Positions 58,939-64,000 of a stretch of DNA of 64,000 nucleotides are shown here, piece by piece; positions within the stretch are counted from its first letter, which is position 1; each line of letters opens with the position of its first letter. Both the position numbers and the translations under genes were made by a program. The DNA is from Siphonodentalium dalli (taxonomy: Eukaryota > Mollusca > Scaphopoda > Gadilida > Siphonodentaliidae): positions 140,824,351 to 140,888,350 of the forward strand of contig CP136062.1 in the NCBI GenBank assembly GCA_032622095.1, in the 5' to 3' direction. Under the pieces are notes generated by a model that worked only from the letters and a program-made list of their open reading frames with translations, had not been told where the DNA came from and ran no database searches.

Positions 58939-60273
58939 TTGATTCCTCTATGTTTTGTGCATTTAAATTATACATATATTACCGATGATATAGGACTAAA
59001 AGAATAAACTAGGGTCCTTCTTGACATTCTTGAGGACAAAAAAAAAACATGAGGTTGAAGATGCCTTGAACTAAATTTCAAATTTAATTATGGGTCTATT
59101 ACAAAATAACGCTTGAAATGTTAGCCTAACTCGCTGTTTTCGTCTTGCTGTATTGATTTGTACCATACCTCCCATGAACGTGACAATAGTATAATCAGGC
59201 CTTTAGATTAGGCTAATTTGGGGACATTTTGGGGACCGAGGTGATGGGTTTGCGTGAGGGGGGGGGGGGGGGGTACCCCCTTGTGATTATTGGGGGTACG
59301 GGGTTTTCCCCGGGGAGAATTATTTTTTAAAGTAAACCTAAAATGGGGGCTGTCTGGTTGTTCTGAAGCATATGAAAGGTGAAAGAAGTGAACCAATGGC
59401 CCCCATATAATCTCCTGGCAACTTGGGCTTATATCAGCATTCAGCAAGTTATGTTACATACATGTAACCTTATATTTTCAAGTTTTGTAGGTCACAAATT
59501 ATTGAATATTGGGAATATTGGATCATTTGACATCAACAAAGCCATTTTATTGATGTATGGTGCTTGAAAGTTCACCAAGCAGTTCACCAACACACTGATC
59601 ATGGGTATTTCCAATTAAAATTTAATTTAATCTAACTATATGTATATGTGAACCTGAAAAAAAGTTAGAAAGTTGATTTGTTGTGGTCAAATGAAGCAAT
59701 ATACACACACGAACAGGTCATAAAAAGGGTGATTTTGAGGTGACATTTTGTCAAATGTGCCCTCTAATTTGGGGACATTTCTATAATTTGGGGACATCGG
59801 TAAACGCTGAGAGTTGTGGGGAATATTAAGGCCTGGTATAATTATAGTGTATTTCACACCCGATCATGCAAATGTTGGGAGTCAATGGAAATATTGAAAT
59901 TATTTTACAATTGCGAACAAAATATTGAAAATATTTTATAATTGCAAACAATCTGGATTAATCAGAGATGTGTTCGTCTAGGCATTCTTGAAAGGATACT
60001 AGATGATTGGTACCTTGGACGAGCGGTATCTGGATGTTTCGTAGCCACAGGGTGATTGATACCAATCAGCTTGCGGTCCATTCTCAGCAAATTGGTGCAT
60101 TTGAGGAACGAAAATTGAGAAAATTAAAAATCAAAAATATCGTTCAATATTGCTTGTTTATGCAAGCAAGATATATGCTGAAAATAAATGTGTAATATTG
60201 GCATCATTGCTCTTTCAAGTACATTGCTATGGACCAGGAAAGTATCGATGAAAATTTGTGTGTTTTCCCTATT
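58939..60273. other. No gene seen; long G-run
   Basis: A run of about 18 G at 59255-59272 is followed by TACCCCC. The sequence is AT-rich, with TTTGGGGACAT phrases repeated at about 59218, 59770 and 59790. Confidence 0.4.
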
Positions 60274-61658
60274 TAACATACGTTACCAGTGGACACACAT
60301 TGGTAGGGGTCGATGGTTTACACCAGCATTGAACCATTTAGCAGTAACATATCTCCCTTTAATATATGCATTTTGTAAGATGGGCAGCAGCCAGAAAATC
60401 AAACATAATTAAGTCACAAGCATACACAGTTACATATGGTTAGGATCAACACACTTTACAAAGTAATAATTGCATACATTTTCTAATAATAATGTAGCCT
60501 ATTTTATTGCTTCATAATTTGTTTCCTTTAATTTGATCAGATGTATGGTTTGTTCCAAATGTTTTCTTCCATGGCATATTCGAAGATTCATTCTTTCAAG
60601 TAACAATGAGAAATCTATTTATTCGCGGATTCTTCTTCCAAAATTAAGCTGCAGCCACACACATGTATGCCATGGTAACGTATGTTACAAACTGAAACAT
60701 CAGTTTAATACAATACCAGAAGCAAATAACATATTCAGTTTTATGATCAACATCAACAAAGGTAGCATATAAATTCATTTATATTTAGATTAGCACTGTA
60801 TCATGTCTCTATAGGAAGTCCGGTATATATATACTGATATCGCGAATGATTGCACTGGTACCCGGTATATTGAGTGCGAATTTAGTGCTACTCTATGCTA
60901 GACCTGCATGCATACAGTTACAGGACCTCATGTTTTAAACACGTTCATGGCTTACGTACACTGTCAGCATAATTATGCCTAGCTATAACCGACAGTACAG
61001 CGGAATAATGATGTGCTTGTCAATGATTAAAGTAACGTTTTCAATTGTTTCGTTTTAGATGGTGACTGTCGGATCTCCAGGTACATGTACATGATATTTG
61101 CGGTGGGATATCACATTAGCACCTGCATTAACGAGGACACCGATATACCTATAGAGAAGAATGGCGAGCAGATATTTCTGTTGTTGCCATAATATCTACA
61201 GTAAGCAATTAGAAATCTATACATCCGTCCATATGAAGGTGGTCATCTATAACAAATAACTAATCTCACTCAACCTCAATGTATTCAAAACATATGGTAA
61301 CGTATGTTACAAGCTTAAAACAAACCATCAGACTCAGTGACATTCAGACGTTCCAGTGCATCCACGATTATGTATTTCGAGAAACTCATATATCGTTCGT
61401 ATAAAGTTGATGGACAGCAAAAATTTAGTGCGTTCTATGAATGTTGTAAAACAAATAGTTACACGGATCTGGTGACAGCTGCTTCCGGTGCTATATTTTT
61501 CTTGGTCATGATTGCAAATGGTCAATGACGCGCAATGAAGACAAGAAACACTTGCCCAGCTGCAACTGGAAAACTAGCCTCGATCGTCCGACATTATACC
61601 TTTTGTGAGCCATTTGATCTTCGTCGAATATTGGCTCGGCAACAGTAACATATGTTAT
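60274..61658. promoter_or_regulatory. Four copies of the near-palindrome GTAACGTATGTTAC
   Basis: Matches at 60274-60286 (reverse strand), 60675-60688, 61297-61310 and 61645-61658 (one or two changes). The surrounding sequence differs apart from a short ACAAACTGAAAC / ACAAGCTTAAAAC similarity. They could be protein-binding sites or remnants of an element end. Confidence 0.3.
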
Positions 61659-61669
61659 ATTTGCGCATA

Positions 61670-61850
61670 CTCTCAGGGGCCTAATAATCGTGATGGCCTA
61701 ATAATAGTGATGGGTGGGGATTTAGGCTGAAATTAATAATAGTGATGGCAATTTCACTCTATGTCTCAATGCCAAATAATAGTGTCAGATTGTTAGGAAT
61801 TTTCTCCAAAATTAATAATCGTGCTGACACTATTATTAGGCACCTGAGAG
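61670..61850. mobile_element. MITE with CTCTCAGG termini, TA target (second copy)
   Basis: 181 bp flanked by TA, with the same termini and the same internal TAATAATCGTGATGGC and GGTGGGGATTTAGGCTGA segments as the copy at 8018-8202. It interrupts a minus-strand open frame (61992-61852) of unknown nature. Confidence 0.85.
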
Positions 61851-63370
61851 TACATAGGAGCAGCTCCCGCCACAAATAATCTACAACCTGTTTACGTGTG
61901 TAGTGTTCCAGTTGCGCAGGGATAAGATCTTCCCAGGCATGGCATTTTTGTATCTCTGATATTTGTATTCTAATGGAAATCACCGGTGACACACATGCAC
62001 GGTTTTACTGAGAATGGCCCTTACTCCCTCTTGAAATGTACTGTAGCTGTAGACTTACTATGTTCATGATTTTCGATGCACAAACTGTACCAACTTTGCT
62101 GGATTTTTATCGTGGTCAAAACCTGTGACCTCCTTGAATCCACCGTTCCTTATTTATATTTATGTACTTAAATTGAATATCAACTAGGATTGTTTGTCTT
62201 TCCCACTATGTATTCAGCTTCAATTGAACACATGGAGTTTTGTTTGGGCAGATCGATTCCTCTGTCAATAATGGGAATAGTCGATGAAGAGATGAATAAA
62301 GCAATTTCGAAGTAGAGTACTGTACACATGCAACGAAATGTCTGGTTTCAATTTAAATGAGTGTATGCATGTTAATTTCAATAACATTAACATGTGAAAC
62401 TGACATGTTTTGGTTGTGGAAAGAAATTTGCAACAGACTGGTGTTCCGCCAAATAAGGATATGAATGTGAGAGAAATATATAGCCGGAAGGAAAACTATC
62501 AATTGATGCATAAAAGCATGGCTATATAGTATATAGTATATAGTACTAGTACATTGCTCAGTTGTGCCTTTGACTGCAGTATATATATGCACAATAATGA
62601 TATTGTATGGGAGGCCAAATTCACAATTAATAGCTAATTATAATGAAATGTAACATATTACGCTTAAGCATAATGTTATTATTTTATCTATAAAGGTAAA
62701 TTATAGTAGGCCTATATCAAAAGTTACTAGCATCAGCAATTGGCTGCATACATTTCAGCTTCAGGGAGTTTTGACTCTTGAGAGATGGAATTTGAATTAC
62801 TCTTAAGCCAGGGTTTCCGCCAGGCCGGCTGCGGGTCCGTCCCACGGACCCATTCCCCTCGCAGATGATCTGTTTGATTCATACATGTACCAAAAGTCAG
62901 TAGCAATATGTCATAAAAAATCCGGCTGCAACGGGAGGTTAAACAGAATACTGGTGAAAAAGCGGGTCAATTGAGCACAGTGTGTTACCAGTACAGCGTA
63001 ACCCTTTGAAATCAAAGCGCCTAAACTACAACGTAATGTTTGGTGCGCATTGAAATAGCGACGTTATATACAACATAATAAATGTCGCGGTAACATCAAA
63101 GAATGTCGGGACTGCTGAGTATGGATATTATTTTGCACAGGATTTCTGTGGTTGAAACTACTCAGCTCGGAGATCCCGTGCTATCGTACGATTACATAAT
63201 TTGATCAAAGAATGCCGAATTGCTGAGTTAGGCAGAGTAGGGATCAACATACGCCAACAGGCGGTTTCCCCAGTTTCATTTTCACGGAAGCTACTTGAAA
63301 TTCTAGGAAATACTTAATGTTTTTTCCAGATATTATTTTTATCGCTGCCCACACAGAAAAATAATTTCGA
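61851..63370. other. No gene recognised
   Basis: A minus-strand frame (61992-61852, ...CHAWEDLIPAQLEHYTRKQ) looks coding-like and is cut by the MITE at 61670-61850. No splice sites or family were established. The rest is AT-rich. Confidence 0.35.
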
Positions 63371-63373
63371 TTA

Positions 63374-63450
63374 GTGCCGGTGTATATCTTCCCCCGTGGG
63401 GGAAGATATCCTGGGGGGGGGGGGGGGAGATGACGTGTTACACCGGTACC
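63374..63450. repeat. Nested palindromes with a G-run
   Basis: TATATCTTCCCCC-GT-GGGGGAAGATAT (63383-63409) lies inside an outer GCCGGTGTA / TTACACCGG pair, with a G-run of about 14 between. It lies directly upstream of the hairpin array. Confidence 0.8.
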
Positions 63451-63471
63451 TTCTGTTTTAGTTGGGAAAAT

Positions 63472-63701
63472 AATTGCGCTGAGGCGCAATTGAATTGCGC
63501 TGAAGCGCAATTATTTTTCTATTGGATTTATTCATTAATTAACTGGGGGGTTTAGCCATATATGAAAAATTAATTGCGCTTCAGCGCAATTAATTATGAA
63601 TTGCGCTTCAGCGCAATTGAATTGCGCTTCAGCACAATTGAATTGCGCTTCAGTGCAATTAATTGCGCTTCAGCGCAATTGAATTGCGCTTCAGCTCAAT
63701 T
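63472..63701. repeat. Array of eight 20-bp palindromic hairpins
   Basis: AATTGCGCTTCAGCGCAATT or its other-strand form occurs at 63472, 63493, 63572, 63599, 63620, 63641, 63661 and 63682. The first two read GAG/GAA at the centre (63472, 63493); the others read TTC. Spacing within blocks is 20-21 bp. Several copies carry single changes, and most keep 8-9 bp arms. Confidence 0.95.
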
Positions 63702-64000
63702 ATTAATAAATGTGAATTTGGCCTCCCGAGTCCCATAGACCTGGTTATTTGATATTAATCAGAAGCAATATTAGGGGAATGTAAATATATAGTAATAATT
63801 AGTGCTGACTTTAAGGTCTCTCTATTATAGTTCAAGCTATTAGGCTCACACAATGGCACACAACTAATGATTCATGACTCATTCTTATCAGGCATGACTT
63901 GTGAAATTTCAGTTTTGACTTTTGTCACACATAGAACTGCACAAAATAACGCTTAAATTCATCGCCGCATAATGTCGTAACCCAAACATTATCGAGTTTA

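Noticed and set aside
61161-61202. Possible plus-strand first exon MASRYFCCCHNIY with a GTAAGC donor
   Set aside because: A single short frame, no matching downstream exon, no family.

Overview
This is AT-rich, repeat-dense eukaryotic DNA. It most likely comes from a marine lophotrochozoan, probably a mollusc. The reasons are GT-AG exons scattered over kilobases, no operons, abundant miniature transposons, ACGGACGG-rich repeat units that end in a TATACCCCC/GGGGGTATA hairpin, and a GATTGATTG-GGTTTAATGTCGCTT-type interspersed repeat. The species assignment is inference; the repeat resemblances are from memory and could not be searched.

The best-supported gene is an RNF4-like SUMO-targeted ubiquitin ligase on the minus strand, with four coding exons at 53304-53177, 47994-47861, 43368-43278 and 40081-39932. 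The exons carry, in order, two SUMO-interacting motifs in acidic sequence, an Arg-rich linker, the first CxxC of a RING, and the rest of the C3HC4 RING with a conserved hydrophobic C-terminus. The N-terminus is not visible and probably lies above 53.3 kb or outside the window. A second, unidentified minus-strand exon with a CLLCGC motif sits at 8711-8552. Candidate first exons for one or more minus-strand genes are at 37704-37602, 27029-27006 and 24016-23879; how they connect is unproven.

Nearly everything else is transposon-derived. Many elements can be delimited to the base by target-site duplications: hAT elements with 8-bp duplications (8.7, 14.1-17.9, 18.9-20.6, 28.2, 41.3, 46.5-47.6 and 56.3 kb), MULE-like elements with 9-bp duplications (15.8 and 24.6 kb), PIF/Harbinger-like elements flanked by TTA (11.2 and 21.5 kb), eight Tc1/mariner-like foldback MITEs flanked by TA, a TA-flanked CTCTC-ended family (8.0, 18.5-23.1 and 61.7 kb), and more than a dozen TTAA-flanked piggyBac-like MITEs that share and swap an internal hairpin. 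The 13.8-24.9 kb interval is a nest of elements inside elements.

Other structures are three classes of 160-180 bp tandem arrays (2.5-6.7, 49.6-50.6 and 55.1-56.2 kb), a CR1/L2-type reverse-transcriptase relic (25.7-26.3 kb), a 163-bp near-perfect palindrome inside an RNF4 intron (40.6 kb), and an eight-copy array of a 20-bp palindromic hairpin at 63.5-63.7 kb. MITEs lie within 50 bp of several splice sites. No rRNA, tRNA, CRISPR or bacterial-type feature was seen.
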